A DNA stretch of 64,000 nucleotides from positions 1 to 64,000 of the forward strand of contig JAFLDL010000029.1 of assembly GCA_017302435.1 (NCBI GenBank), read 5' to 3'. Positions 41,197-51,016 of the stretch are shown piece after piece; position 1 is the stretch's first letter; each line of letters starts with the position of its first letter. A program made the translations under genes and the position numbers. The DNA is from Candidatus Accumulibacter necessarius (GTDB taxonomy: Bacteria > Pseudomonadota > Gammaproteobacteria > Burkholderiales > Rhodocyclaceae). The notes under the pieces are model-generated. The model did not search any database. It was given only the letters and a program-made list of their open reading frames with translations, and was not told the DNA's origin.

Positions 41197-42360
41197 TCAG
41201 ATCACTTTCTGCGCGCGCAAGTGGCCAATCTCGTCGACGCTGAAACCACTCTGACGAAGAATCTCCTCGCTGTGCTCACCCGCGGCAGGTGGTGGCAGAC
41301 GCGCTTCAAAAGGCAGGTCACTGATCTTGAAGGGCGGCGCGAACTGTCTGACGCCATCGACCTCGACGATCATGCCGCGCGCCAGCAGCTGCTCGTTTTC
41401 GAGGCTCTCCTCGAAGCGCAGGACCGGCGTGACACAGCAGTCGACGCGGTCGAACAGCGCCGTCCATTCGGCGAAAGTGCGCTGCGCGAAGGCCGCCTCC
41501 AATTCGCGGCGGATGCGCTGTCCCTCGGCGCCGGTCGCGAAGGCGAAGGACTTCAGGTCCGGACGCTCGATCGCCGCGCACAGCATCTGCCAGAACTTCG
41601 CCTCCATGGCGCTGACCGCGAAGTAGCGGCCGTCGCTGGTCGCATAGACACCGTAGCTGGGCATGCCGCCGGTGAGCACATCCTCGCCACGCGGCAGCGC
41701 CTGGCCCAGGCCGAGGACGGCCAGCAGCGGAAAGAGCGTGTGTGCGAAAACGGCGTCGGTCATTGCCACGTCGACGTAGCGTCCCTCGCCACTGGCCCGG
41801 GCACCGAGGACTGCCGCGAGGACGCCGACCAGCGCACTCAGTGAGCCGCCGAACAGGTCGCCAATCTGGAAGTTCGGAATCGCCGGCGCGCCTCCCGAGG
41901 TGCCAATCTGGTCAAGTAGGCCGCAATAGCCCAGGTAGTTCAGGTCGTGCCCGGCGCGGTCACGGTACGGCCCATCCTGCCCGTAGCCGGTGATCGCACA
42001 GTAGACGATGCGTGGATTGATCGACGACACCGCCTGATAGCCGATGCCGAGCTTGTCCACCACGCCGGGACGGAAGCCCTCGAGGATGACATCCGCCTGC
42101 GCGGCGAGGCGCATGAAGGCGTCGACACCGGCGGCCTGCTTGAGGTCGAGGGTCAGGCTGCGCTTGTTGCGATTGACGAGCTGGAAGTAGCTGATATCAC
42201 CGTGGACGGCACCCGCACTGCGCGCGTAATCGCCGGCGCCGGTGTCTTCGATCTTGATCACGTCGGCACCGAGATCGGCGAGATGCATGCTGGCCAGAGG
42301 TCCCGGCAACAGTCGCGTCAGATCAAGCACGCGAAGGCCGGCGAGAGGGGGAGAAGGCAT
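41197..42360 (-). CDS. CaiB/BaiF family CoA-transferase (AMACR-like)
   Basis: A family III CoA transferase or alpha-methylacyl-CoA racemase, 387 residues. Signature segments are VLDLTRLLPGPLASMHLADLGADVIKIED at residues 11-39, NRNKRSLTLDLK near 64 and GHDLNYLGYCGLL (histidine and Asp around the active site near 130). Substrate cannot be told from sequence; the GHDLNYL pattern favours a racemase-like member. It is upstream of eno on the same strand after 250 bases, which hold the eno promoter. Confidence 0.88.
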   Translation of the reverse strand: MPSPPLAGLRVLDLTRLLPGPLASMHLADLGADVIKIEDTGAGDYARSAGAVHGDISYFQLVNRNKRSLTLDLKQAAGVDAFMRLAAQADVILEGFRPGVVDKLGIGYQAVSSINPRIVYCAITGYGQDGPYRDRAGHDLNYLGYCGLLDQIGTSGGAPAIPNFQIGDLFGGSLSALVGVLAAVLGARASGEGRYVDVAMTDAVFAHTLFPLLAVLGLGQALPRGEDVLTGGMPSYGVYATSDGRYFAVSAMEAKFWQMLCAAIERPDLKSFAFATGAEGQRIRRELEAAFAQRTFAEWTALFDRVDCCVTPVLRFEESLENEQLLARGMIVEVDGVRQFAPPFKISDLPFEARLPPPAAGEHSEEILRQSGFSVDEIGHLRAQKVI

Positions 42361-42888
42361 TGGAATGGTCTTTCGGGAAGGTGTTTTGCTGGAATGCTTG
42401 CCGGCGCCAGGAGCCCACCGGAGATGGCGGCGCTGCTTCGTGGCGACGGCCTGTTACAGCCTGCAGCGCCCATTTTAGCCTTGCGGGAAAGCCAGTGGTC
42501 CGATCTTGCTGAAGACTTGGCGATTCGCGCGCGCGGCGCACCAATTTTTCACAGACTCTGAGTCTGGGTTCCTGCCGCTGCCCTTCGCCGCCGGCCCTGG
42601 CCTACGGGGCTACCTTGCCTCCGATGAGACGTTTCTGCGGTTCTTCCGAGCTCTCGAACCGGAGCAGGTCGGGTACGGAGCCTCCTGGGCACGAAGGAAG
42701 GCAGGCGACCCCAATGATGGCTTCGACGTGTCGCCCGGTCCGGGTAGCAAACCAGACCGAGGAGCTGCACGGAAACGATATCATCAGGAGTCGCCTGCCA
42801 GGTACTGCCTGCAAGGCATCCGGCCTACACGGAATCGCCGCTTTGACGGAACATGCCGAGAAGGCCGAACACTGCGTTGATCATCGCC
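42361..42888. other. Region without a supported gene
   Basis: About 530 bases lie between the CoA-transferase start and the degP stop. Short frames exist on both strands, none with a recognisable domain or a clear ribosome site. It probably holds the promoter of the CoA-transferase gene and little else; I see no tRNA-like or terminator-like structure. Confidence 0.4.
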
Positions 42889-44325
42889 TTAGCCGAGTTC
42901 GACCGGGACGAAGATCTTCGCATTGTCGCGTTCGATCAGCAGCGCCACATTCTTGCCAGCCTTGTCGAGCAGGCTGCGTAGTTGCGGCACATCGCGGACC
43001 GCCTGGCCATTCAGCGAGAGGACGATGTCGCCGGGCAGGACGCCGGCGCGCGCAGCAGGTCCGCTGACGTTTTCAACCAGGAGCCCGTTCGGATTGTCGA
43101 CCTGCCGGCGCTCTTCCGGGGTCAGCGGACGAAGCGCAAGGCCAAGACGGGATTTGTCGGCGGCCTCGCTGTCGCCTGACGCCAGTTTTGGTCCCGGAAT
43201 CTCACCGACGGCGAGCGCGATCTCCTTGCTTGCTCCCTTCCGCCAGACCTGCAGCTTGACCTGTGTTCCCGGTTTGATGTTGGCGACCAGGGGCGGCAGC
43301 TCCGACGAACGCCCGATCGCGGTATCGTTCAGCTTGACGATGATGTCACCTGGCTCGAGACCGGCAGCAGCGGCCGGGCTGCCTTTCTCGACCGAACTGA
43401 TCAGGGCCCCGGCCGTACTCTTCAGGCCGAAGGACTCCGCCAGCGATTGCGAAACCTCCTGGATCGTGACACCAATTCGGCCGTGACTGACCTTCCCATG
43501 CTGAACCAATTGCTCCTTGATGTTCATCGCGACATCGATCGGGATGGCAAAGGAGACCCCCTGATAACCACCACTGCGGCTATAGATTTGCGAGTTGATG
43601 CCGATCACTTCGCCCTCCAGATTGAGCAGCGGCCCACCCGAATTGCCGGGGTTGATCGCCACGTCGGTCTGGATGAACGGGACATAGCTGTCGGAAGCCA
43701 GCGAACGTGATTTTGCCGAGACGATACCGGCAGTCACGGTGTTCTCGAAGCCGAACGGCGAACCAATGGCGACGACCCAGTCACCGACCCGCGCACGCAC
43801 CGGGTCGCCGAGGCGAAGGACTGGCAAATCCCTGGCGTCGATGCGCAGCACCGCGACATCGGTCAACTTGTCCAGCCCGATCACCTTGGCCTTGAATTCG
43901 CGCCGGTCGGTCAGTTTGACGGTCACCTCGTCCGCATCAGCGACGACATGGGCGTTGGTCAGGATCAGGCCATCGCTACTGACGATGAAACCGGAACCCA
44001 TACCGCGCGCGGGCCCCCGCTCCTGCGGCTGCGGCGTGCCGAAACGACGAAAGAACTCGAACATCGGATCGTTCGGATCCATGCCTGTCTTCTGCCGGCC
44101 GCTGACGCTGATATTGACCACCGCCCCACCCGCACTGTCGACGATGGCGCTGATGTCGGGTAGCGCTGCAGCCAGCCGCGCCGGCGGTGCGGCGGCGGGC
44201 GCCAGCGGGGTGGCAATTGCCTCGGCGGGGCCGACGGCCTGGCTGCCAAATTTTGCGTAGCTCACGCCCAGAGCGGCGATGACCGCGACGCCGAGCAGAC
44301 TGCGTTTGATGGTTGTTGCTTGCAT
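42889..44325 (-). CDS. degP: DegP/HtrA-type periplasmic serine protease
   Basis: A 478-residue protease with a signal or anchor segment (residues about 8-26). The catalytic triad is visible: His in TNAHVV, Asp in DKLTDVAVLRID, Ser in GNSGGPLL. Two PDZ domains follow, around residues 270-370 and 390-470 (PGDIVLSLNGQAV). It degrades or refolds misfolded envelope proteins. AGGAG lies seven bases before ATG 44325. It is downstream of a two-component system on the same strand; a TTAAG tandem box overlaps the sensor stop. Confidence 0.94.
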   Translation of the reverse strand: MQATTIKRSLLGVAVIAALGVSYAKFGSQAVGPAEAIATPLAPAAAPPARLAAALPDISAIVDSAGGAVVNISVSGRQKTGMDPNDPMFEFFRRFGTPQPQERGPARGMGSGFIVSSDGLILTNAHVVADADEVTVKLTDRREFKAKVIGLDKLTDVAVLRIDARDLPVLRLGDPVRARVGDWVVAIGSPFGFENTVTAGIVSAKSRSLASDSYVPFIQTDVAINPGNSGGPLLNLEGEVIGINSQIYSRSGGYQGVSFAIPIDVAMNIKEQLVQHGKVSHGRIGVTIQEVSQSLAESFGLKSTAGALISSVEKGSPAAAAGLEPGDIIVKLNDTAIGRSSELPPLVANIKPGTQVKLQVWRKGASKEIALAVGEIPGPKLASGDSEAADKSRLGLALRPLTPEERRQVDNPNGLLVENVSGPAARAGVLPGDIVLSLNGQAVRDVPQLRSLLDKAGKNVALLIERDNAKIFVPVELG

Positions 44326-44395
44326 GGCTATCTCCTGATTGGTTCGATCAACGGAAGTGCCTGACTTCCGATGGGCGAACGATAGAAGACAGCGA

Positions 44396-44412
44396 CTTAA
44401 ATCTGACTTAAG
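44396..44412 (-). promoter_or_regulatory. Tandem TTAAG box upstream of degP
   Basis: On the minus strand CTTAAG, five bases, TTTAAG gives two half-sites with an 11-base period, the layout of PmrA/QseB-type response regulator sites. A possible -10 (TCTATC) starts nine bases downstream. It overlaps the last codons of the sensor gene. A near-identical arrangement is found at 61115. Confidence 0.5.
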
Positions 44413-45724
44413 ACGACCCCGCTGGCGGGAATTCAACCCGGGCGCGGAGGCCACCAAGGCGGGAATCGTCGAGGACGACCCGCGCCTGATGGCGATCAGC
44501 GATGGTTTTGACGATCGCCAGCCCGAGACCGCTGCCTGGTCCGCCCGCTTGCCCCCGACGATAGAAACGGTCGAAAACACGTTCCCGATCTTCGAGCGGA
44601 ATTCCCGGGCCGGAATCGCAGACTTCAATGAAAGGTCCGACCTCGTCTTGACCGGTGGCGAGGTCCACTTTGCCTCCTGGCGGGGTATAGCAGAGCGCGT
44701 TGCTCACCAGATTACCGAGCAGGATGCGCAACGCATCGTGCTCACCCCTGACCACACACGCGCCCGCAGACGGTATCGCCCCGAGATCGATCTGCCTGGC
44801 TTCTGCCAGTAGCAGATGATCGGCGATAACCTGTGCCGCCAGCTCGGCAAGATTCACCGCTGCCAGCGGCCGCTCACCACCGCCGGGTTCCTGCCGGGCC
44901 AGCGTCAGCAGTTGCTGTACCGAGTGCGTGGCGCGTTGCAGTCCGCCCTTGAGTTCGGCGAAGGCCTCGGCACGCGACACGGCATCGTCGGCACGCTCGG
45001 CGAGCTGGACCTGCAGCGTCAGCGCTGTCAAGGGCGTACGCAGCTCGTGCGCGGCATCGGCGATGAACTCGCGCTGCGCCTCGAGCGCGCGCTCGAGGCG
45101 AACCAGCAGGTCGTTCAGCGCCCGGACCAGCGGCACCACCTCGGCCGGTACGCGGCTTTCCGGCAAGGGGCCCAACGCGACGGCGGTGCGCGTGGTCACC
45201 GCCCGCGCGACGTCGTCGAGAGGTCGCAGGCCGCGGCCGACGACCATCCAGATCAGCACCCCGAGCATCGGCAGCATGAGCAGGAAAGGAGCCACGGTGC
45301 GCCAGGCGGCCGCAAGCGCCAAATGGTCGCGCACCTGCATCGGTTGTGCCACCTGGATGATCTGGCTTCCCTGCTGCATGCCGAAAACACGCCACTCGCC
45401 ACGGCCGCTATTGACCGTTGCAAAGCCGATCGGTGCCTGGTGGGGAAGCTCCTGGCGAGGATGCGAGAGATAGAGGCGTGTACCATCCGGGCCCCAGATC
45501 TGGATCGAGAAATCTTGCGCGTCTTCGTCGATCCCGAATTCATGCTGCGGCCCGTTCTGGAGAGCATAGTCGCGGAGAGACAATGCCAACTGGCGGAGTT
45601 GATAGTCGAACAGCGCGTTGGCTTCAGCGCGCGCCGTGCGGTAGGTGACGAGTGCACCGAGCAGCGTGGTCAGCATGATCGCGGACAGCAGCGCGATCAG
45701 CAACTGGCGGCGGATTGATTTCAT
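44408..45724 (-). CDS. Two-component sensor histidine kinase, QseC/PmrB-like
   Basis: A 438-residue sensor. Membrane segments are at about residues 8-28 and 146-166, with a periplasmic sensing loop of about 115 residues between. The phosphoacceptor His is in FIADAAHELRTPLTALTLQ; ATP-binding boxes N (LGNLVSNALCYTPP) and G (GPGSGLGLAIVK) are intact. It overlaps the regulator stop (ATGA). The periplasmic ligand is unknown. Confidence 0.9.
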   Translation of the reverse strand: MKSIRRQLLIALLSAIMLTTLLGALVTYRTARAEANALFDYQLRQLALSLRDYALQNGPQHEFGIDEDAQDFSIQIWGPDGTRLYLSHPRQELPHQAPIGFATVNSGRGEWRVFGMQQGSQIIQVAQPMQVRDHLALAAAWRTVAPFLLMLPMLGVLIWMVVGRGLRPLDDVARAVTTRTAVALGPLPESRVPAEVVPLVRALNDLLVRLERALEAQREFIADAAHELRTPLTALTLQVQLAERADDAVSRAEAFAELKGGLQRATHSVQQLLTLARQEPGGGERPLAAVNLAELAAQVIADHLLLAEARQIDLGAIPSAGACVVRGEHDALRILLGNLVSNALCYTPPGGKVDLATGQDEVGPFIEVCDSGPGIPLEDRERVFDRFYRRGQAGGPGSGLGLAIVKTIADRHQARVVLDDSRLGGLRARVEFPPAGSS

Positions 45725-46383
45725 CAAACGAGAGGCACCAGATAGCCAACGCCGCGGATGTTCCTGATCCGTTCGGCACCGAGCTTTCGCCGCAGGGAAT
45801 GGATATACACCTCGACGGCATTGCTTTCGACTTCCTCGCCCCAGCCGTATAGCCGCTCCTCGAGTTTCGCCCGCGACAGAGGCGTCCCCGGCTGTTCGAG
45901 CAACGCCCGCAGCAGCGCAAACTCACGCGCCGAGAGTTGCACCGGCTGGCCGTTCTGCGTCAGCTCATGGGTTGCCGGATTCATGCGCAGGTCGCCAAGC
46001 GCGATCACCGGGTCGGCGCGGCCGGCGTGACGGCGCAACACCGCCCGCATGCGTGCCGACAGTTCGTCGAGATCGAAGGGTTTCACAAGGTAGTCGTCGG
46101 CCCCGGTGTCGAGTCCCTTGATCCGGTCAGCGACCGAATCGCGGGCGGTGATCACCAGTACCGGGATGCGATTGGCGGCACGCCGCAGTCTGGCCAGCAC
46201 CTCCAGCCCGGACTTGCCGGGCAAGCCGAGGTCGAGCAGCAGCATCTCGTAATCCGTGGTTGCCAGAGCGAGTTCGCCCGCCTGGCCATCGCGCACCCAG
46301 TCGATCGTGTAGCCATTCTGCCGCAGGCCCTGCTGAACACTCTTGCCGATCATCGGGTCGTCTTCGACGAGTAACACGCGCAT
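45724..46383 (-). CDS. OmpR-family response regulator, QseB/PmrA-like
   Basis: A 219-residue regulator. The receiver has acidic Glu-Asp-Asp near residue 7 and the phosphorylated Asp in MLLLDLGLPGKSG (about residue 51). The C-terminal winged helix has SAREFALLRALLEQPG and EVYIHSLRRKLG. It likely binds TTAAG repeats such as those at 44396 and 61115. It heads the regulator-sensor-degP group. Confidence 0.93.
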   Translation of the reverse strand: MRVLLVEDDPMIGKSVQQGLRQNGYTIDWVRDGQAGELALATTDYEMLLLDLGLPGKSGLEVLARLRRAANRIPVLVITARDSVADRIKGLDTGADDYLVKPFDLDELSARMRAVLRRHAGRADPVIALGDLRMNPATHELTQNGQPVQLSAREFALLRALLEQPGTPLSRAKLEERLYGWGEEVESNAVEVYIHSLRRKLGAERIRNIRGVGYLVPLV

Positions 46384-46748
46384 GGTATGGGTTGAAGGCA
46401 AAGGGGCAGCCGGACACCGAAAGTCGAACGGCGCCAGCGATGCGGCGGCCGACTGTCCTGCCGGGCGCCTGGCCAGGGTGGATTTTACACGCCAACCACG
46501 GCTGGCAGGGCCATCGCCGCGACGCCGGCGCCGGACTGCTGGCAGTCCAACCTTGCGGAGGCTGCCGACGATCGACCGCAGCGGACACGGAGGCGCCGCG
46601 GGCAAGCGTCAGGCAGGGCGAGACCAGAGCGCGTTGCCCGCCAGCGGGTGACCGGCAGCGCCACCGGCACGGCCGGCTGACGGCCCTTGCGGCGTGGATT
46701 TGGTAGAATCCCGCCTTTCGCTGAAAAATCATCCCCTGGGAGCTTGCC
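46384..46748. other. Divergent intergenic region, response regulator and thrH
   Basis: Contains no supported gene. A TAGAAT at about 46703-46708 may be the -10 of thrH, 40 bases upstream of its start. No clear promoter for the response regulator was found. Confidence 0.35.
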
Positions 46749-47375
46749 GTGCAAATCGTCTGTCTCGACCTCGAAGGCGTCCTCGTCCCGGAAATCTGGA
46801 TCGAGTTCGCCACGCGCACCGGCATTCCGGAGCTTCGCCGCACGACCCGCGACGAGCCGGACTACGACAAGCTGATGAAGTATCGCCTCGCCATCCTGAC
46901 CGAACACGGGCTCGGGCTGCCGGATATCCAGAAGGTTATCGCCGCAATGGGACCGCTCGATGGCGCACGCGCCTTTGTCGATGGCCTGCGTGAGGACTAT
47001 CAGTTGATCATCCTGTCCGACACTTTCTACGAGTTTGCGCACCCGCTGATGCGCCAGCTTGGCTGGCCGACGCTGTTCTGCCACAGCCTCGAAGCCGGCG
47101 CCGACGGAATGCTGGTGCGCTACCACCTGCGCATGCCCGACCAGAAGCGCGAGGCGGTTCGCCGCCTCAGGGAGCTCAGGTTCACGGTGGTCGCCGCGGG
47201 CGATTCGTACAACGATACGGCGATGCTGCGCGAGGCGCACGCAGGCATCCTCTTCCACCCCCCCGAGAACGTGATCCGGGAATTCCCGCAATTCCCGGTG
47301 ACGCAGTCCTATGCAGAACTCCGCGCCGAGATCGACAAGGCCTTTCTCGCCTGTGCGACCGCCGAGAAAGGCTAG
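46749..47375 (+). CDS. thrH: ThrH: bifunctional phosphoserine phosphatase / homoserine phosphotransferase
   Basis: A 208-residue HAD-family enzyme. The nucleophile motif is DLEGVLVPE near residue 6 and the last motif is GDSYNDTAML near residue 156. ThrH can remove phosphate from phosphoserine or pass it to homoserine, linking serine and threonine synthesis. The gene starts with GTG, with GGGAG six bases before it. purU follows by seven bases, likely the same operon. Confidence 0.92.
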   Translation: MQIVCLDLEGVLVPEIWIEFATRTGIPELRRTTRDEPDYDKLMKYRLAILTEHGLGLPDIQKVIAAMGPLDGARAFVDGLREDYQLIILSDTFYEFAHPLMRQLGWPTLFCHSLEAGADGMLVRYHLRMPDQKREAVRRLRELRFTVVAAGDSYNDTAMLREAHAGILFHPPENVIREFPQFPVTQSYAELRAEIDKAFLACATAEKG

Positions 47376-47381
47376 CACGCG

Positions 47382-48254
47382 ATGCAATCAAAGCGTTTCT
47401 ACACCTTGTCGGGCTCCTGCCCGGACCAGATTGGCATCATCGCACGCGTCTCCGGTTTCATTGCCCAGCATCGAGGCTGGATCCTCGAATCAAGCTATCA
47501 CGCCGACGACGGAAGCGGCGAGAATGACAGCCGCTATTTCATGCGCATGGAGGTGAAGGCCGATTCATTGCCGTTTCACCTGGCCGAGTTCCGCGAGCGC
47601 TTCCGTCCGCTCGCGGAAGATCTGTCGATGAGCTGGAAGATCAGCGACTCGGCGGTGAAGCGCCGCGTCGTGATCATGGTCAGCAAACAGGAGCATTGCC
47701 TCTATGACCTGCTGTCCCGCTGGCAAGCCAGGGAGCTGGACATCGAGATTCCGTGCATTATCTCGAATCACGACACCTTCAAGGCCTTCGTCGAATGGCA
47801 CGGCATCCCGTTCCACTACGTGCCCGTCAACCCCGACAACAAGCAGGCGGCCTACGCCGAAATCGGTCGCATCTACGACGAGGTCAAGGGCGACACGATG
47901 GTCCTCGCGCGCTACATGCAGATTCTCCCGCCCGAGCTGTGTGATCGCTACCCGGGGCAGATGATCAATATCCACCATTCCTTTCTGCCCAGCTTCGTTG
48001 GCGCCCGGCCCTACCATCAGGCCTACCAGCGAGGCGTCAAGCTGATCGGCGCCACCTGCCACTACGTCACCCGAGACCTCGATCAGGGGCCAATCATCGA
48101 GCAGGACGTCATCCGCATCGATCACTCCGACTCGGTCGAAGACATGGTCCGCTACGGCAAGGACATCGAGAAAGCGGTCCTCGCACGCGGGCTGCGTTAT
48201 CACCTCGAAGACCGTGTCTTGGTACACGCCAACAAAACCGTGATTTTCCGGTGA
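47382..48254 (+). CDS. purU: Formyltetrahydrofolate deformylase
   Basis: PurU hydrolyses 10-formyl-THF to formate and THF. The 290-residue protein has an N-terminal ACT domain (residues 5-80) and a formyltransferase fold with the Asn-His-Asp triad in IISNHDT, NIHHSFLPSFVGARPY and DQGPIIEQD. The ACT domain is thought to sense methionine or glycine. Confidence 0.97.
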   Translation: MQSKRFYTLSGSCPDQIGIIARVSGFIAQHRGWILESSYHADDGSGENDSRYFMRMEVKADSLPFHLAEFRERFRPLAEDLSMSWKISDSAVKRRVVIMVSKQEHCLYDLLSRWQARELDIEIPCIISNHDTFKAFVEWHGIPFHYVPVNPDNKQAAYAEIGRIYDEVKGDTMVLARYMQILPPELCDRYPGQMINIHHSFLPSFVGARPYHQAYQRGVKLIGATCHYVTRDLDQGPIIEQDVIRIDHSDSVEDMVRYGKDIEKAVLARGLRYHLEDRVLVHANKTVIFR

Positions 48255-48336
48255 GATTCTCCGCAGCTGCTTTTGACCGGCCGACAGCTCGCGGTTGCCC
48301 GGCTGCTGCCGGACGATCAAGCGGAGCGTCACCGGC

Positions 48337-50289
48337 ATGATCACCCTCAAGGGCGTGAGCCTGCGCCGCGGAACCAGGACCGTGCTGGACAACACGTCAG
48401 TGACCGTCAACCCGGGCGAGCGAGTCGGACTGGTCGGACGCAACGGCGCCGGAAAGACCACCTTGTTCGGACTGCTCGACGGCAGCCTGCACGAAGACGC
48501 CGGCGAGTTCGCGCGCCCAGCACAATGGCGCCTGGCGCAGGTCGTGCAGGAGATGCCGTCAAGCAGCCAGAGTGCCACCGACTTCGTGATCGAAGGCGAC
48601 AGCACGCTGCTCGCCGCCCAGGCGGAAGTGCGCCTGGCCGAGGCCGACGGCGACGGCGAATGCCTGGCCCACGCCTACATGGCCTTGCACGACGCCGGTG
48701 CGCACGATGCCCAGGCCCGCGCCCAGGCGCTGATCCTCGGTCTCGGTTTCAAGAGCACCGAATTGAACCATCCGGTCGACAGCTTCTCCGGCGGCTGGCG
48801 GATGCGCCTGCAACTGGCTCGGGCATTGATGTGTCCGTCGGATCTCCTGCTGCTCGACGAGCCGACCAATCACCTCGATCTGGATGCGCTGGTCTGGCTG
48901 GAAACCTGGCTCAAGCGCTACGAAGGCACGATGGTCGTGATCAGCCACGACCGCGAGTTCCTTGACGCAGTGACTACCGCCATCCTTCATCTCGAAAATG
49001 GCAAGCTGACGCGCTACGGCGGCAACTACAGCACCTTTGAAGAAACCCGCGCCCAGCAGATCGACCTGCAACAGAACGCCTACCTCAAACAACAGGACAA
49101 GATCGCCCATCTGCAAAGCTTCATCACCCGCTTCAAGGCCAAGGCAACCAAAGCCAGACAGGCGCAAAGCCGGGTCAAGGCGCTTGAGCGGATGGAGCGC
49201 CTGGCGCCGGTACTGACCAGTGCCGACTTCACTTTCGAGTTCAAGGAACCGGCCAACCTGCCCAACCCGATGCTGGTCATGGCGGGGGCCTGCTTCGGCT
49301 ACCAGTCAGCGATCGATGCCCCGGCCAGCACCCCGCCGACCGTGATTGTCCGCCAGGTCAACAAATCGGTACTGGCTGGCCAGCGCATCGGCATCCTCGG
49401 CGCCAACGGACAGGGGAAATCAACGCTGGTCAAGACTATCGCCCGCGTTCTGACCTGCATCAGCGGCACCGTCAGCGAAGGGAAGGGGCTCAATATCGGC
49501 TACTTCGCCCAGCAGGAACTGGACGTCCTGCGGCCTCACGAAACCCCTCTGCAGCACATGGTGCGACTGGCCAAGGAAAGCCCGGCCGGCGGACAAAGCG
49601 ACCGCGAGCAGGACCTGCGCAGCTTCCTCGGCACCTTCAATTTCACTGGCGAGATGGTCAAGCAGACGGTCGGCACGATGAGTGGCGGCGAGAAGGCGCG
49701 CCTGGTGCTGTGCATGATCGTCTGGCAGCGCCCCAACCTGCTGCTGCTTGACGAGCCGACCAACCATTTGGACCTTGCCACGCGTGAAGCGCTGGCCATG
49801 GCCCTCAACGAATTCGAGGGAACGGTGATGCTGGTCAGCCACGACCGTTCGTTGTTGCGTTCGGTGTGCGACGAGTTCTGGCTCGTCACTCGCGGCGGTC
49901 TGGAAGACTTTGCTGGCGACCTCGACGACTACCAACGCTACCTGCTGGACGAGGCAAGACGCAGCCGCGAAAGCCTGAGGGAGTCCGTCAAACGGGAGAA
50001 GCAACCGATCATGCAGGCGCCTCCGCCAGGCGGCGGCAGGGCCAGAAAACCGCCTGGCCCGTTGAAGGCGCTGCAGCGTGACCAGGGACAGATCGAAAGA
50101 ACCCTGCTCGAACTGCAGACGGAACAGCACTCGCTGGAAGCCCGCTTGGCGACCGCGCTGGCGGCCCAGGAGTTGGCCAGGGTCGGCCGGCGACTGAACC
50201 AGATCGCGGCGGAACTGTCTGCTCTTGAAGACAGATGGCTGACCCTTTCCGAACAGATAGACACGGCAACACGACCGCTGCAGTCGTAA
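48337..50289 (+). CDS. ABC-F family ATPase (YheS/Uup type)
   Basis: A 650-residue soluble protein with two ABC modules and no membrane domain. Walker A sites are GRNGAGKTT (about residue 35) and GANGQGKST (about 355); signatures are SFSGGWRMRLQLAR and TMSGGEKARLVLC. The two modules are joined by a basic helical linker; the C-terminus is a coiled coil. ABC-F proteins bind the ribosome and relieve stalled translation. I start at ATG 48337, not 48295. Confidence 0.9.
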   Translation: MITLKGVSLRRGTRTVLDNTSVTVNPGERVGLVGRNGAGKTTLFGLLDGSLHEDAGEFARPAQWRLAQVVQEMPSSSQSATDFVIEGDSTLLAAQAEVRLAEADGDGECLAHAYMALHDAGAHDAQARAQALILGLGFKSTELNHPVDSFSGGWRMRLQLARALMCPSDLLLLDEPTNHLDLDALVWLETWLKRYEGTMVVISHDREFLDAVTTAILHLENGKLTRYGGNYSTFEETRAQQIDLQQNAYLKQQDKIAHLQSFITRFKAKATKARQAQSRVKALERMERLAPVLTSADFTFEFKEPANLPNPMLVMAGACFGYQSAIDAPASTPPTVIVRQVNKSVLAGQRIGILGANGQGKSTLVKTIARVLTCISGTVSEGKGLNIGYFAQQELDVLRPHETPLQHMVRLAKESPAGGQSDREQDLRSFLGTFNFTGEMVKQTVGTMSGGEKARLVLCMIVWQRPNLLLLDEPTNHLDLATREALAMALNEFEGTVMLVSHDRSLLRSVCDEFWLVTRGGLEDFAGDLDDYQRYLLDEARRSRESLRESVKREKQPIMQAPPPGGGRARKPPGPLKALQRDQGQIERTLLELQTEQHSLEARLATALAAQELARVGRRLNQIAAELSALEDRWLTLSEQIDTATRPLQS

Positions 50290-50328
50290 AGCTATCGGGC
50301 AGTTCCCTTACAGTAGATGGAGCAACAG

Positions 50329-50748
50329 ATGGAATTTGAGTTGGCTGAGTGGTCATCGAAGATCGAGGTCGGGCTGCCGATGATCGATGAGCAGCATCGG
50401 CAGTTGTTCGATCTTGCCGCCACCTTCAGGGGCGCTGGTGACCAGATCCGGGTCTTGAAATCGCTGGCGATGCTTACCGAATACGTCAAGGTGCATTTCC
50501 GCGAGGAAGAGGAGTTGATGGCATCCTGCCACTACCCCGCCCTGGAGGCGCATCGGCGACTGCACGGCGAATTTCGCCGCATGCTTTTCGAACTGCTTGA
50601 GAACGCCAAGCAAATGACGCTCGACGAGATTGCCGATGAGGTCAAGTACCTGATCAACGGCTGGTTTTACAACCACATCCTGGTTACCGACTTCGACTAC
50701 GTACCCACTGTCAAGGCGGCTTCTGCGGCGGGCGCGAAAGCGGAATGA
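50329..50748 (+). CDS. Bacteriohemerythrin
   Basis: A 139-residue oxygen-binding di-iron protein. Iron ligands are seen in DEQHRQLF, the HFREEEELM and HRRLHGEFRR segments, and HILVTDFDYV at the end. ATG 50329 has GGAG seven bases upstream; ATG 50317 is the alternative, without a ribosome site. It probably stores or senses oxygen. A diguanylate cyclase gene follows after 268 bases. Confidence 0.9.
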   Translation: MEFELAEWSSKIEVGLPMIDEQHRQLFDLAATFRGAGDQIRVLKSLAMLTEYVKVHFREEEELMASCHYPALEAHRRLHGEFRRMLFELLENAKQMTLDEIADEVKYLINGWFYNHILVTDFDYVPTVKAASAAGAKAE

Positions 50749-51016
50749 GCGCGCACAGACTCAGACCGAAGCAGGGTTCGACCGCTTTCGGGTAAGTCCG
50801 GAGGCGGCGGCCAGAGGCTCGTCGCCCGCCTGCCGTCGGTTCAGCGAGCGACACGACAGGAACGACTCGCACGTGTTATCCGTGACATCCTTCACCGCGA
50901 GAAATCCCCGACCGCAGTAGGCTTCCTCTCGGCCTCGCACCTTTCGCCGCCATCGTCGTGCTGCACGATGGGCGCAACCGCTGTGCCTCCGCGCCGCGTG
51001 CCCGACCTCCCCGCGC

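Noticed and set aside
41197-42360. Assignment of the CoA-transferase to a specific racemase
   Set aside because: The GHDLNYL motif is suggestive, but substrate specificity cannot be read from sequence.
42361-42888. A hidden gene between degP and the CoA-transferase
   Set aside because: Several short frames exist but none has a ribosome site plus family likeness.
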